This document shows, one piece after another, positions 7,802 through 16,973 of a stretch of 55,319 nt of DNA (its first letter is position 1; every line of letters begins with the position of its first letter). Where the stretch lies: assembly GCF_005930495.1 (NCBI RefSeq), contig NZ_SJEX01000023.1, positions 1-55,319 on the forward strand, given 5' to 3'. The notes below the pieces were generated by a model, which was not told where the DNA came from, searched no databases, and saw nothing but the letters and a program-made list of their open reading frames with translations. The position numbers were made by a program, and so were the translations under genes. The DNA comes from Modestobacter excelsi (lineage in GTDB: Bacteria > Actinomycetota > Actinomycetes > Mycobacteriales > Geodermatophilaceae).

Positions 7802-9295
7802 ATGGTGCAACTGGCGGACGCGCGACGCGCGCTGCGTGCCCGATGGGTGTTCCCCGTCCTCGGGGTCCTCATCGGTCTCGCGGTGGCCGCGCTGGTCCTG
7901 TGGCGGGCGAGCCCCACCTACTCGTCGACCACGCGTGTCTTCGTCAGCGCCACCGAGGTGAGCGACCTCCCCGAGGCGCACGCGGCCGAGCTGTTCGCCA
8001 CGCAGCGGCTGGCGTCCTACGTCCAACTGCTCGGCAGCGAGCGGCTCGCCCGCGGGGTGGTCGAGGACCTCGACCTCGACGAGACGCCTGCCGACGTGGC
8101 CTCGCGCATCCGGGCGGCAGCCGTCCCGGACACGGTGGTCCTCGAGATCACCGTGACCGACCGCACCGCCGAGCGGGCCCAGCAGCTGGCCGACGCCGTC
8201 ACCACCGAGTTCACCGACCAGGTGGCCACCGTCGAGCAGCCGCCCGGTGTCGTCGACTCCGCCGTGCAGGTGACGACCATCGAGCCGGCGACCTTCGACT
8301 CCCGACCGATCAGCCCGGCCCCCGCCCGTGACCTGTCGCTCGGCGGCGGGCTGGGCCTGCTCCTCGGCGCCCTGTGGGCGCTGCTGCCGGCCCGCGGCCG
8401 GCGGACCGTCTCCAGCGCCGACGACGTCCTCGCGGCGACGGGCTCCCGGCCGCTCGCCGTCCTGGTGGAGGACGCGACGCCGACCCGGGGCTCGGTCCTG
8501 CCCTCGCTCGGCCCCGACTCCCCCGACGCAGCAGCGCTGCGCAGGCTGCGCGCCCACCTCCGGTTCGGCCACGGGGACACGCCGCCACAGGTCGTGGTCG
8601 TGGCCGGGGTGCTGGCAGGCGAGGACCGCTCGGCGCTGGCCGCCCGGCTGGCGCTGTCGCTGGCCCAGGGCGGGCACCGGGTCGTGCTGGTCGAGGCGGA
8701 CCTGCGCTCCCCCGACCTCGCCCGCACCCTCGCGCTGCCCGGCCACGCCGGTCTCAGCGACGTCCTCGCCGGCACCAGCGACCTCGACAGCGCGCTGCAA
8801 CCGTGGGCCGACGGGTCGCTGGAGGTCCTGACCGCCGGCTCGACGCCGCTGGACCCCAGCACGCAGGCCACGACCGACGGCACTGCCGCGCTGCTGACCC
8901 GGCTGCGCAACCGGGCCGACGTCGTCGTCGTCGACGCAGCCCCGCTCGGGCCGGTGCCCGACGCCGTGGCCCTCGGGGACGTGGCGGACGGGTTCCTGCT
9001 GGCGAGCCGGTTCGGCGTCACCTCCCAGGAGCAGCTCACCGGGGCTGCCGCGATGCTCGCCGACACCGCCGCCGGGCTCCTCGGCGTGGTCCTGACCCAC
9101 GTGCCCCGCCGCGCCGCCCGCATCCAACGGATGCTGGTCCCCTACGTGGCGGACCGGGCCGTCACCCCCGCGGCCACCCTGGCCCACCCGCGGCCGACTC
9201 CTCCCGAGGGGACCGGGCAGTCGGCCGGTCCCGGCCGGCAGGCCGGCCGGGACCGTGTGGGACGGCTGCCCGCGGTCTCCCCGGAGCCGTCGTGA
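7802..9295 (+). CDS. Wzc/CpsCD-like chain-length and kinase-like protein, degenerate P-loop
   Basis: 497 residues. Two membrane helices (15-33 and 178-195) flank an extracellular Wzz-type domain; the rest is a cytoplasmic BY-kinase-like domain. Walker A' reads VVLVEADLRSP (294-304, with Glu in place of the usual first Asp) and Walker B is VVVVDAAP (374-381). The Walker A position reads GVLAGEDRSALA (269-280), so the invariant lysine of GEGKS is replaced by Arg. The C-terminus lacks a tyrosine cluster; it is Pro/Gly-rich. Known relatives control polymer length and export by ATP-driven tyrosine autophosphorylation. Here the length-control domain looks sound but kinase activity is doubtful. First gene of a five-gene operon; its stop overlaps the flippase start (GTGA). 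Confidence 0.8.
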   Translation: MVQLADARRALRARWVFPVLGVLIGLAVAALVLWRASPTYSSTTRVFVSATEVSDLPEAHAAELFATQRLASYVQLLGSERLARGVVEDLDLDETPADVASRIRAAAVPDTVVLEITVTDRTAERAQQLADAVTTEFTDQVATVEQPPGVVDSAVQVTTIEPATFDSRPISPAPARDLSLGGGLGLLLGALWALLPARGRRTVSSADDVLAATGSRPLAVLVEDATPTRGSVLPSLGPDSPDAAALRRLRAHLRFGHGDTPPQVVVVAGVLAGEDRSALAARLALSLAQGGHRVVLVEADLRSPDLARTLALPGHAGLSDVLAGTSDLDSALQPWADGSLEVLTAGSTPLDPSTQATTDGTAALLTRLRNRADVVVVDAAPLGPVPDAVALGDVADGFLLASRFGVTSQEQLTGAAAMLADTAAGLLGVVLTHVPRRAARIQRMLVPYVADRAVTPAATLAHPRPTPPEGTGQSAGPGRQAGRDRVGRLPAVSPEPS

Positions 9296-10647
9296 GGGCA
9301 GAGCTCCCGTCGTCGACGGCGGTGGCCGGTGATCCGGCGGCGTCCGGTCCCGCGCCCGCGCAGGCCGGCCTCGCCTCGGTGCTGCGCGGTGCGCTGGGCA
9401 CCCTGCGGGCCGGTGGCTTCCTCGACCTGCTCATCGCCCAGGTGGTGCCGCTCGGTGCCACCTTCCTGCTGACCCTGGTCTCCGCGACCCTGCTCGGGCC
9501 CGAGCGGCGCGGCGTCCTGACCTTCCTGATGACCGGCGCGCTCCTGGCCGGCGCCCTCGCCTACGGCAGCCTGCACGTACCGGTGGTCGAGGCCCTCCGC
9601 GGCGGTGACCGCAGCACCCTGCGCCACGGCATCCGGCTGGTCGCCGGCTTCGCGGTCACGCTGGCCGCGACCGGTGTCGCGCTCGTCCTCACCGGCCGAG
9701 GGGCCGAGCGCGTGGGCTCCGCGCACTCCGACGTCCTGCTCACCGGCTGGGCGCTCATGGGCGGCTCGCTCGTCGTCTGCCAGCTGTTCGCCAACCGGGT
9801 GCTCCAGGGCCTGGGCCGCGACCGCGGCTACCAGGTCACCATCGTGGTGCAGACCCTGCTCTACCTCGTCGGCGCCGGGGTGGTGCTGGCGACCACCCGG
9901 TCCCCCCTGCTGGTCTACGCCGCCTGGGCCCTGTCGGTGGTCGGCGGCCTGGCGATCGCGTCCACCCAGCTGGTCCGCCACCTGCGCGCACACGCGGTGG
10001 ACCCGCCCACCGGGACGGGGGACTGGACCTGGCGGCGGTTCCTCCGCTCAGCCACCGCCAACAACGTCGGCAGCATCGGCCAGATGGTCATGCTCCGGGC
10101 CGACGTGCTCGTGGTGGGCGTGCTCCTCGGACCCACGGCGGCCGGCATCTACGGCATCGCCCTGTCGCTGACCGAACTGGCGCTGATCATCCCGGAGGCC
10201 TTCGCCCTGTCGGTGTTCTCCAGCCGGGCACGCATGACCGACGACCGCTGGGAGGGCCAGCTCGGCCGGACGGTCCGGCTCAACGCCGGCGTCGGCTGCA
10301 TCGCCGCCGTGGGCATCGCCGGAGCAGCCGTCGTGCTCTCACTCGGGCCGCTGTCGGCCTACCGGGGCCTGGTGCCGCTGGTCCTGATCGTGCTCCCCGG
10401 CGCCGTCTTCGCCGGTTACTCGCGGGTAGCGCTGAGCGCGTTGCAGGCCCTCGGCCGGCACGCTGCGGTGGCGGCGTTCGGCGTGCTGGCCCTGGTCCTG
10501 GCGGCGGGGTACGTGCCCGGGGCGTGGCTCGGGGGCACCACCGGGACCGCCGTCGTCTCCACCGTCGCCTACCTCGTGACAGCGCTGTACCTGCGCACCA
10601 GCCTGCGGTCGGCACTCCGGCCGAGCTCGCGGGAGGAGAACCGGTGA
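9292..10647 (+). CDS. Wzx-type polysaccharide flippase (MOP superfamily)
   Basis: 451 residues, strongly hydrophobic, with roughly 12-14 predicted membrane segments after a 40-residue polar N-terminus. The pattern (FLLTLVSATLLGPERRG near the start, then long paired helices) fits polysaccharide transporters that flip undecaprenyl-linked repeat units across the membrane. The GTG start at 9292 overlaps the previous stop (GTGA). Much longer frames open upstream, but they run antisense-like through the Wzc gene and have no transporter features. Between Wzc-like and glycosyltransferase genes, the assignment rests on topology and context; substrate cannot be read. Confidence 0.75.
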   Translation: MRAELPSSTAVAGDPAASGPAPAQAGLASVLRGALGTLRAGGFLDLLIAQVVPLGATFLLTLVSATLLGPERRGVLTFLMTGALLAGALAYGSLHVPVVEALRGGDRSTLRHGIRLVAGFAVTLAATGVALVLTGRGAERVGSAHSDVLLTGWALMGGSLVVCQLFANRVLQGLGRDRGYQVTIVVQTLLYLVGAGVVLATTRSPLLVYAAWALSVVGGLAIASTQLVRHLRAHAVDPPTGTGDWTWRRFLRSATANNVGSIGQMVMLRADVLVVGVLLGPTAAGIYGIALSLTELALIIPEAFALSVFSSRARMTDDRWEGQLGRTVRLNAGVGCIAAVGIAGAAVVLSLGPLSAYRGLVPLVLIVLPGAVFAGYSRVALSALQALGRHAAVAAFGVLALVLAAGYVPGAWLGGTTGTAVVSTVAYLVTALYLRTSLRSALRPSSREENR

Positions 10648-11525
10648 CCCGGACGTCGGTCGTGGTGGTGGCCTACCGCTCCTCCGGCTACCTCGAACGC
10701 GGCCTGCCCGCCCTGCTGCGCGACCCGGCGGTGGGCGACGTGGTCGTCGTGGACAACAGCAGCGACCCGGCCACCGCCCGCGTGGTGGGCCGCGCCGACG
10801 GGCGGGTCCGCTACGTCGACCCCGGGGCCAACCTCGGGTTCGCCCGGGGCTGCAACCTCGGCATGCGCGCCACCAGCGACCCGGTGGTCACCTTCCTGAA
10901 CCCCGACGTGCTGCTCGAGCAGAGCCTCGCCGAGCTCGTCGACCGGTGCGGGGCCGACGACCGCATGGTCCTGGGTGGTGGGCTGACCGGCGAGGCCGGC
11001 GGCGCGCTGGGCAATGCCCGCCGCCGGGAGACGCTGGGCACCGAGCTGCGCCGGGCGGTGCTCGGCGCCGGCTCGTCCCTGCAGCCGGTCGCAGCGGACA
11101 CCGGGACGATCGCCGTACCCCAGGTCGACGGCGCCTTCCTCATCGCCCACCGCACCTTCCTCGAGCTGCTCGACGGGTACGACGAGCGCTTCGAGCTGTA
11201 CTTCGAGGACGTCGACATCTGCGACCGGGCCCGAGTCCACGGCCGCGTGCTCCTGGACACCCGCCGCTTCGGCAGCCATGCCGGTGGGGGAAGCTCGCGC
11301 ACGGTCGCCGCCGTCTCCTACTGCGTGTTCCGCGTCTCCCGGATCCGCTACTTCGCCAAGCGGGGCGGCAGGGCGGCCGCGGCGGCGGCGCTGGTGGTCG
11401 CAGTCGCCGAGGTGGTCGCCCGCACGCTCACCCGGCAGCCGGAGGGCTGGCGCGTGCGGTGGCGGGCCCTGCGGCTGTCGGCCCGCGAGGCCTGGCGGCC
11501 GGGCACGGTCCGGGTGCTGTCGTGA
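10644..11525 (+). CDS. Glycosyltransferase family 2 (rhamnosyltransferase-like)
   Basis: 293 residues. A GT-A fold starts immediately: SVVVVAYRSSGYLERGL, then VVVVDNSSD (33-41), NLGFARGCNLGM (63-74), and the metal-binding region FLNPDVLL (84-91). Further on, YFEDVDICDRAR (186-197) matches the E-D-x-D-x-x-x-R motif of WbbL-type rhamnosyltransferases. The C-terminal 60 residues are basic with a hydrophobic Ala/Val patch, probably membrane-associated. The GTG at 10644 overlaps the flippase stop (GTGA) and has GGAGGAG upstream. Probable role: adds a sugar to the lipid-linked repeat unit. Confidence 0.85.
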   Translation: MTRTSVVVVAYRSSGYLERGLPALLRDPAVGDVVVVDNSSDPATARVVGRADGRVRYVDPGANLGFARGCNLGMRATSDPVVTFLNPDVLLEQSLAELVDRCGADDRMVLGGGLTGEAGGALGNARRRETLGTELRRAVLGAGSSLQPVAADTGTIAVPQVDGAFLIAHRTFLELLDGYDERFELYFEDVDICDRARVHGRVLLDTRRFGSHAGGGSSRTVAAVSYCVFRVSRIRYFAKRGGRAAAAAALVVAVAEVVARTLTRQPEGWRVRWRALRLSAREAWRPGTVRVLS

Positions 11526-12865
11526 GCGCGGCCATCATCCTGGTCGGCTCGGCGCTGCTGTTCCTGCTGTGCTGGCGCCGCTGGGGGATGCTGCACCCGC
11601 TGACCGTCACGCTCGCCCTCTGGCTCGTCATCGGCCTGCTGCTGGTGATCCGGCCGGTCGAGCTGTACGAGCCCAGCCCGCGGATCGCGGTGGCCATCGT
11701 CTCGGGCCTGACCGCGCTGATCGCCGTCCCGCTGCTGTTCGACCGCACGCCGCGACCTGGGGACGACGACGCGGCGGCCGACCCCCCGGTCCGGGTGTCG
11801 GTGCGGGTCGGCCGGCTGGCGGTCGCGACGGCGGTCGTGCTGGCGGTCGTGCTCTGGGGCTCCTGGCAGTACCGCCAGGCGGTCTCCAGCGTCCTCGGCG
11901 TCCCCTTCGGTCAGCTCGACAGCAAGCTGGTGCGCTGGGCGGAGCTCTACGGCAACCTGGTCATCCCCACGCCGGTCGGCATCGCGCAGGCGCTGGCCCC
12001 GCTGCTCGGCGCGTTCGGCGTCATCGGCGGGTTGTGCCACCGCTGGTGGTGGTTCCTCCTCATCCCGGTCGCGATCGCGACCACGATGCAGTCGCCGTCG
12101 CGCACGGCCACCCTCACCCTGGTCGTCACCAGCCTGTTCTTCCTCGTCCTGCTGCCGCGGGCGGCCGGCTTGGTGCGTCGCCACCGCCGTCGGATCCTGC
12201 CCCCGGGGGTGCGGGTGGCGGCCCTCGTCTCGCTCGTCGGCGGAGCGGCGCTGGCCTACTTCGGCTTCGTCGGCCAGCAGCTGGACAAGGGCGCGCTGCC
12301 GCCCGGACTCGTGGTGTCGGGCTGGCTGCCCGACTCGCTGGTGCAGCCGCTGCTCTACCAGGTCGGCGGCGTCAGCGCGTTCAGCGTCGCGGTCGACCAG
12401 TCCACCGGCGGCGCCGGGCCGTACGGGGCGTGGGGCCGGTCGCTCTACGCCGTGGTGAAGTCCCTCCAGTTCTTCGGCGTGCCCCTCCCGACGCCGCAAC
12501 CGTTCGCCGACTACGTGGACATGCCGATCCCCTTCAACACCTACACGGCGTTTGGCGACGCCTACTTCGACTTCGGCCTCGCCGGTGTCGTCGCGGTCTT
12601 CCTGCTCGCCGGCCTGGTCGTCCACCTGCTGGGGACCTGGCCGCGGCCCGGTCACCCCGGCTCGATCTGGGCGATGAGCGTGATGGCCGCCGTCCTCACG
12701 GCGACGCCGATCCACGGGCGGTTGCTCGACATCGACGTCCTCGTGCCGGCGGTGACCGGCTGGCTGCTCGTGACCTGGGTGCTCCGTCCCGAGCGGACGC
12801 CACCGGCGGCCGCGCCGCAGCCGACCGCGGCCGCGCTCGCCGGAGAGGAGCGGGCACTCCGGTGA
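11522..12865 (+). CDS. Wzy-like O-antigen/repeat-unit polymerase
   Basis: 447 residues with about 10-12 membrane segments and one larger outside loop (about residues 250-350) that contains several Gly/Pro/Trp-rich stretches (PYGAWGRSLYAVV, FNTYTAFGDAYFDFG). This layout, and its place between a flippase and glycosyltransferases, fit the oligosaccharide-repeat polymerase family, which joins lipid-linked repeats at the outer face of the membrane. Sequence conservation in this family is low, so the call depends on topology and context. GTG start at 11522 overlaps the previous stop (GTGA), and its own stop overlaps the next start the same way. Confidence 0.7.
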   Translation: MSAAIILVGSALLFLLCWRRWGMLHPLTVTLALWLVIGLLLVIRPVELYEPSPRIAVAIVSGLTALIAVPLLFDRTPRPGDDDAAADPPVRVSVRVGRLAVATAVVLAVVLWGSWQYRQAVSSVLGVPFGQLDSKLVRWAELYGNLVIPTPVGIAQALAPLLGAFGVIGGLCHRWWWFLLIPVAIATTMQSPSRTATLTLVVTSLFFLVLLPRAAGLVRRHRRRILPPGVRVAALVSLVGGAALAYFGFVGQQLDKGALPPGLVVSGWLPDSLVQPLLYQVGGVSAFSVAVDQSTGGAGPYGAWGRSLYAVVKSLQFFGVPLPTPQPFADYVDMPIPFNTYTAFGDAYFDFGLAGVVAVFLLAGLVVHLLGTWPRPGHPGSIWAMSVMAAVLTATPIHGRLLDIDVLVPAVTGWLLVTWVLRPERTPPAAAPQPTAAALAGEERALR

Positions 12866-13986
12866 GCACGGACCGGGACCACGGAGGACCCGACGGGTCG
12901 GAGCGCAGCGGGACGGGCGAGCCCATCCGGGTCGGCCTGCTGACCAGCGTCGGCCGCACGCTGGACGCGTTCTTCCCCCCGATCGTCGACCGGCTCACCG
13001 AACTCGGCTTCGCGGTGACGTGCGCCAGCGGGACGGCGTCGTCGCTGCCGGGCTGGACACCGCTGGAGGGCTTCACCCAGCGCCCCTCCCGCGGCGTGCG
13101 CACCGCCCTGCGTTCGGTGCGGAGGTGGTCCGCGGCGCAGCGCCACGACGTCGTCGTCACCAACACCGCGACCGCCTCCGCACTGGTGCGGGTGGCCGGG
13201 TTGCGAGCACCGGTCGTCTACTTCTGCCACGGCCTGCACTGGGGCCGGGACGACGCCCGCGCGCTGCCGTGGAAGGCCGTCGAGCGCGCCCTGCTGCCGC
13301 GGACGGCCGGGGTGGTGACGATCAACCGGGACGACCAGGCGTGGTTCGAGCGGCACGGTGCGCGGAGCGTGCACCGCCTCGCCACCGGCGTGGGCGTCCC
13401 GCTCGAGCAGTGGCCGGCCGCGCCGCTGCCCGCGTCGGACACCCTGGACCTGCTCTGGGCCGGGGACATGACGCCGCGCAAGCGCCCCCTGCAGGCGGTC
13501 GCCGTGGTGGCCCGCCTGGTCGACCTGGGGGTGCCCGTACGGCTGCGCATGCTCGGTGACGGGCCGCTGCACGAGGCCGTGAGGGCCGAGGTCGCCGCAC
13601 GCGGCCTGGGCGACGTCGTCCGCGCCGAGGGCCGGGGGCCGGTGTCCGCGGCACTGGGCGAGGCGACCGCGCTGCTGCACACCGCCTCGTGGGAGGGGCT
13701 GCCGCGCGTGGCCCTGGAGGCCGCCGCGGTCGGACGCTGGTGCTACGGGTTCGACGTCAAGGGCCTGCGGGACGCGCCGCTGGTCCGGCTCGCGCCGGAC
13801 GGCGACCTGGAGGCCCTCAGCCGCCTGCTCGCCGCCGACGCCGCATCCGGTGCCGTGCGGGGCGTTCCCGACGTCCGTGCCGCACTGGATGCCACCACCG
13901 CTGCGGACGGGCTCGCCGACGCGCTGCTCGACGTGCTCGGCCGCCGGGCCCACCGCCCCGGGACGCGGGTGCCTCCGCCGGCCTGA
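12862..13986 (+). CDS. Glycosyltransferase family 4
   Basis: 374 residues, GT-B fold. The acceptor half has VVTNTATASALVRV and VVYFCHGLHWG. The donor half starts with LDLLWAGDMTPRKRPLQAV and includes VRLRMLGDGPLHEAV and HTASWEGLPRVALEAAAVG, which contains the E-x7-E motif of retaining GT4 enzymes. GTG start at 12862 overlaps the polymerase stop (GTGA). It is the last gene of the Wzc/Wzx/GT2/Wzy/GT4 operon. The sugar added is unknown. Confidence 0.85.
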   Translation: MSTDRDHGGPDGSERSGTGEPIRVGLLTSVGRTLDAFFPPIVDRLTELGFAVTCASGTASSLPGWTPLEGFTQRPSRGVRTALRSVRRWSAAQRHDVVVTNTATASALVRVAGLRAPVVYFCHGLHWGRDDARALPWKAVERALLPRTAGVVTINRDDQAWFERHGARSVHRLATGVGVPLEQWPAAPLPASDTLDLLWAGDMTPRKRPLQAVAVVARLVDLGVPVRLRMLGDGPLHEAVRAEVAARGLGDVVRAEGRGPVSAALGEATALLHTASWEGLPRVALEAAAVGRWCYGFDVKGLRDAPLVRLAPDGDLEALSRLLAADAASGAVRGVPDVRAALDATTAADGLADALLDVLGRRAHRPGTRVPPPA

Positions 13987-14011
13987 CCCGCCGGCCTGAC
14001 CTCGTCCCGGT

Positions 14012-15079
14012 TCAGGCGGGGCGCCGCCACGGCGGGAAGAACCCGGCCGTGTCGTCGGTGCCCGCCAGCTCCCGGTAGCGCACCGGATCGTGCACGAGCT
14101 TGGCCACGTGGAAGGGCAACGGCTCGCTCTGCGGGTCGTAGCGGTGCTTGAACACGAACAACGGCGAGGTGGCCGACCCGCCGAGGCCGCCACCGAGGTG
14201 CACCCTGACCATGCCCTGGGCCTGCGCCCACTGGGCCGCCGCCACGAACAACCGGTTGGACGCACCGATCGTGCGGGCCACCTCGTCGGAGGCGCCGAGG
14301 TGGTAGTGCAGCCACGGCCCGTGCGCGAAGCACAGCAGCGCGGCCACCAGGCGCCCCTCCAGCCTGCCCTCGACCAGCAGGGGCCGCAGCGTCGCCGCCT
14401 CCGCGACGAGCGCCGCCCAGTAGTCGTCGCGGAAGTAGAAGAACGTGTCGGCCTTCTGGCGGCGCATCGTCGTGTAGTAGAGGTCCCGGAACTCATCCAG
14501 GCAGGCCGGCCGTGGATCGACGGTGACCTCGAGCCCCTCGCGGTCGGCCCGGCGCGCAGCCCGACGGTGGTGGGGGTGCATGCCCGCGAGCAGGTCACGG
14601 CCGGGCGAGACGTCCCAGGCCACGGTCGAGCCGGCCGGCACCAGCTCGGCCGACGGCGGGACCAGTGCCGCGTTGTCCAGCAGCGGGTGCAGGCGCAGGA
14701 AGGTGGTCACCACGCCGTTGGCCCGGGCCCACGCGTCCAGGGCCGAGCCCAGGGCGGTGGCCACGTCCCGGGAGCGGGCGACCGGCCCTCCGTAGCCGTA
14801 GGCGCTGATGGCGTCCCATCCCGCTCCGCCGGGCAGCGGCCGGAGCAGCAGCGGGAGCGCGACGTCGCCGCCCCGATCGCGCAGGTGGAGCAGCAACGGC
14901 CGCGTTCCCGGCACCTCGAGCAGAGCCGACGCCCGCGCATAGGCGGCGCTGGTGTAGGTGTCCAGTCCACCCAGGGCACCGACCACTGCGTCCCACCGGG
15001 CTTCGGGGACCACGTGCATGTCGCCCACTGAGGTCACCATCGCGTCCGTCCGGCGGCGACCCACGTCCGCCACGGTCAC
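14012..15079 (-). CDS. FemAB-like GNAT-family acyltransferase
   Basis: 355 residues with two GNAT-like halves. Features include HPHHRRAARRADREGLEV in the linker, YYTTMRRQKADTFFYF and the second-half core LVAALLCFAHGPWLHYHLG, followed by GASNRLFVAAAQWAQAQG. This is the layout of the FemAB / Acetyltransf_6 group (PF13480). Relatives add amino acids to peptidoglycan or act in exopolysaccharide loci with unknown acceptors. The GTG at 15079 is taken as start because GGGGGAG lies 5-7 bases upstream; an in-frame ATG at 15040 is the alternative. It is convergent with the GT4 gene and divergent from the second Wzc-like gene. Confidence 0.7.
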   Translation of the reverse strand: MTVADVGRRRTDAMVTSVGDMHVVPEARWDAVVGALGGLDTYTSAAYARASALLEVPGTRPLLLHLRDRGGDVALPLLLRPLPGGAGWDAISAYGYGGPVARSRDVATALGSALDAWARANGVVTTFLRLHPLLDNAALVPPSAELVPAGSTVAWDVSPGRDLLAGMHPHHRRAARRADREGLEVTVDPRPACLDEFRDLYYTTMRRQKADTFFYFRDDYWAALVAEAATLRPLLVEGRLEGRLVAALLCFAHGPWLHYHLGASDEVARTIGASNRLFVAAAQWAQAQGMVRVHLGGGLGGSATSPLFVFKHRYDPQSEPLPFHVAKLVHDPVRYRELAGTDDTAGFFPPWRRPA

Positions 15080-15453
15080 ACGCGCTCCCCCGCCTCGGTG
15101 TCCACACCCGGAGGCTAGACGCCGGAGGGCCGCTGCAGACGGTGACCGTGCGTCATCACTCGTTCGGGCCAGAGGTCTGCGCACCGGCCTGTCGGCCGCC
15201 CACCGCCCGGGGGACAGCACCGGTCACCTGAATCGACCTCTGTCGATATGACAAAGGGTGACCATCACTGTCGCCACGATGACGACAAGCCGCCTCCTGT
15301 TGTCACCGAGCGTCGTACCGGCCGATTTCGCACAGAAAACCTACTGCGAGGGCCATCGCGGCCTTACTTTTCGTGACTCCGGCGCCTTTCCGGGCGGCGG
15401 CAGTGCAGAGAGCCTCCCAGCCGAGCGGGGCTCCACGGGGGATTGGTGGACGC
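15080..15453. promoter_or_regulatory. Divergent intergenic region ahead of the second polysaccharide operon
   Basis: About 374 bases without a supported gene. The middle (about 15240-15370) is clearly more AT-rich than its surroundings, as expected for promoters serving the FemAB-like gene and the Wzc/Pgl-like operon. CACCTGAATCGACC at 15225-15238 resembles a stretch upstream of the first Wzc-like gene. I cannot name a confident -35/-10 pair. Confidence 0.3.
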
Positions 15454-16872
15454 GTGCGACGGATCGACCTGCTCGAGATCCTCCGGCGTCATCTCCGCCT
15501 CGTCGTCGCAGGGCTGCTGCTCGGGCTGGCGGTGGCCGGCGCGCTCAGCGTGACCGCGGTCCGGACCTACTCCTCCTCCACGCAGCTGTTCGTCGGGACG
15601 GCGGGATCGACCGCCTCCGCGGACGCGTACGAGGGCAACCTCTTCTCCCAGCAGCGCGTCGCCTCCTACGCAGAGGTGCTGACGTCGCGGGAGCTGGCGC
15701 AACGCGTGGTCGACGCGACCAGGCTGCCCCTGACCGCGCGCGAGGTGGCCGCCAAGGTCGCCGTCACGCCCCTGCCGGAGACGGTCGTGCTCGACGTCGT
15801 CGTCACCGACACCTCGGCTGAACGCGCGCAGCAGATCGCGGCGGCCCTCGGCCAGCAGTTCACCGCGCGGGTCGCCGAGCTGGAGACCCCCCGGGGCGCG
15901 GCCTCGCCGATGGTCACCATCACCACCATCCAGGACGCCGACCTGAACCCGACGCCGGTGAGCCCGGACGTCCTCGGCAACCTCTGGCGGGGCGCAGCCG
16001 TGGGCCTGCTGCTGGGCATCGGGCTGGCGCTGGCGCGCGGTCACCTCGACCGGACCGTCCGCGAGGTCGACGACGTCGAGCAGTCCACCGGCTCCCCCGT
16101 GGTCGGCCGCGTCTTCGACGACCGCAAGCTCGCCAAGCAGCCGCTGACGGCCGGCGCCGGCGGGCAGTCGCCCACCGCTGAGGCCCTCCGGGCCCTGCGG
16201 GTGAACCTGCGGCACCTGGGGGGTGGGTCCGGCCCGCGGGTCGTCGTGGTGGCCGGCGCGTTGCCCGGAGAAGGTGCCACCACGATCGCCACCGACCTGG
16301 CCGTCTCCCTCGCCGGCGCCGGCGACCGGGTCACCCTCGTCGACGCCGACCTCCGCCGCCCACGGGTGCGGCGCCGGCTGCAGCTGCCCGACGGACCCGG
16401 GCTCACCGAGGTCCTGATCGGTGCAGCCCAGCTGCCGGACGTCGTCCAGCAGTGGGGCGACGGTCCCGGCGGCCTCACCGTCCTCGGCGCCGGCGCCCTG
16501 CCCCCGGACCCTGAGGCGTTGCTGGGCTCTCCGGCGATGACGGCGCTCCTGCAGGCTCTGCGCGGGAGCCAGGACGTCGTGGTCGTCGACGCCCCCCCGC
16601 TGCTCCCGGTGGTCGACGGCGCCGTGCTGAGCTCCCGGGCCGACGTCTGCCTCCTGGTGGCGCGCTACGGGCGGACCGAACGGGGGCACCTGGCCGAGGC
16701 CGCCGCCGCGGTGGCCCGGGTCCGGGTCCCCTCACTCGGCGTGGTCCTCAACCGCGTCCCGCGCCGCGCCCGTGTCGCCACGACCGGATCGACGACCTAC
16801 GCCGCCGACCGGCACGGGCGGCGGGTCGTCCCGGCCGGTCCTGCCCCCTCGCTGCCCCCGGGCCAGCCGTGA
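15454..16872 (+). CDS. Second Wzc/CpsCD-like protein, Walker A lysine absent
   Basis: 472 residues, paralogous in layout to the protein encoded at 7802: membrane helices at about 15-33 and 178-195, a Wzz-type outer domain, then a BY-kinase-like domain. Walker A' (VTLVDADLRRP, 293-303) and Walker B (VVVVDAPP, 375-382) are canonical. Walker A reads GALPGEGATTIA (268-279), so Ala stands where GEGKS/T carries the catalytic lysine. The C-terminus has only one tyrosine near the end and no Tyr cluster. Chain-length control is the likely retained role. The GTG at 15454 was chosen with GGTGGA just upstream. It heads the operon with the PglF-, PglE- and PglC-like genes. Confidence 0.8.
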   Translation: MRRIDLLEILRRHLRLVVAGLLLGLAVAGALSVTAVRTYSSSTQLFVGTAGSTASADAYEGNLFSQQRVASYAEVLTSRELAQRVVDATRLPLTAREVAAKVAVTPLPETVVLDVVVTDTSAERAQQIAAALGQQFTARVAELETPRGAASPMVTITTIQDADLNPTPVSPDVLGNLWRGAAVGLLLGIGLALARGHLDRTVREVDDVEQSTGSPVVGRVFDDRKLAKQPLTAGAGGQSPTAEALRALRVNLRHLGGGSGPRVVVVAGALPGEGATTIATDLAVSLAGAGDRVTLVDADLRRPRVRRRLQLPDGPGLTEVLIGAAQLPDVVQQWGDGPGGLTVLGAGALPPDPEALLGSPAMTALLQALRGSQDVVVVDAPPLLPVVDGAVLSSRADVCLLVARYGRTERGHLAEAAAAVARVRVPSLGVVLNRVPRRARVATTGSTTYAADRHGRRVVPAGPAPSLPPGQP

Positions 16873-16973
16873 GCGGCATCCGACCCCGCAACGCCGGCCG
16901 GCGGACCCCGCCCCGGTCCCGCGACCAGATGACCGGGGGGCCGACCGCCGCCCAGCCTGAGAGGAAGGCCGAC

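Noticed and set aside
8374-10647. A 757-residue plus-strand frame joining Wzc and flippase regions
   Set aside because: The first 306 residues are an off-frame reading of the Wzc-like gene. The flippase start at 9292 is set by the GTGA overlap.
13960-14000. Short tandem CCGCCGGCCTGACC copies at the end of the GT4 gene
   Set aside because: Only two copies of about 14 bases in GC-rich sequence; no evidence of function.
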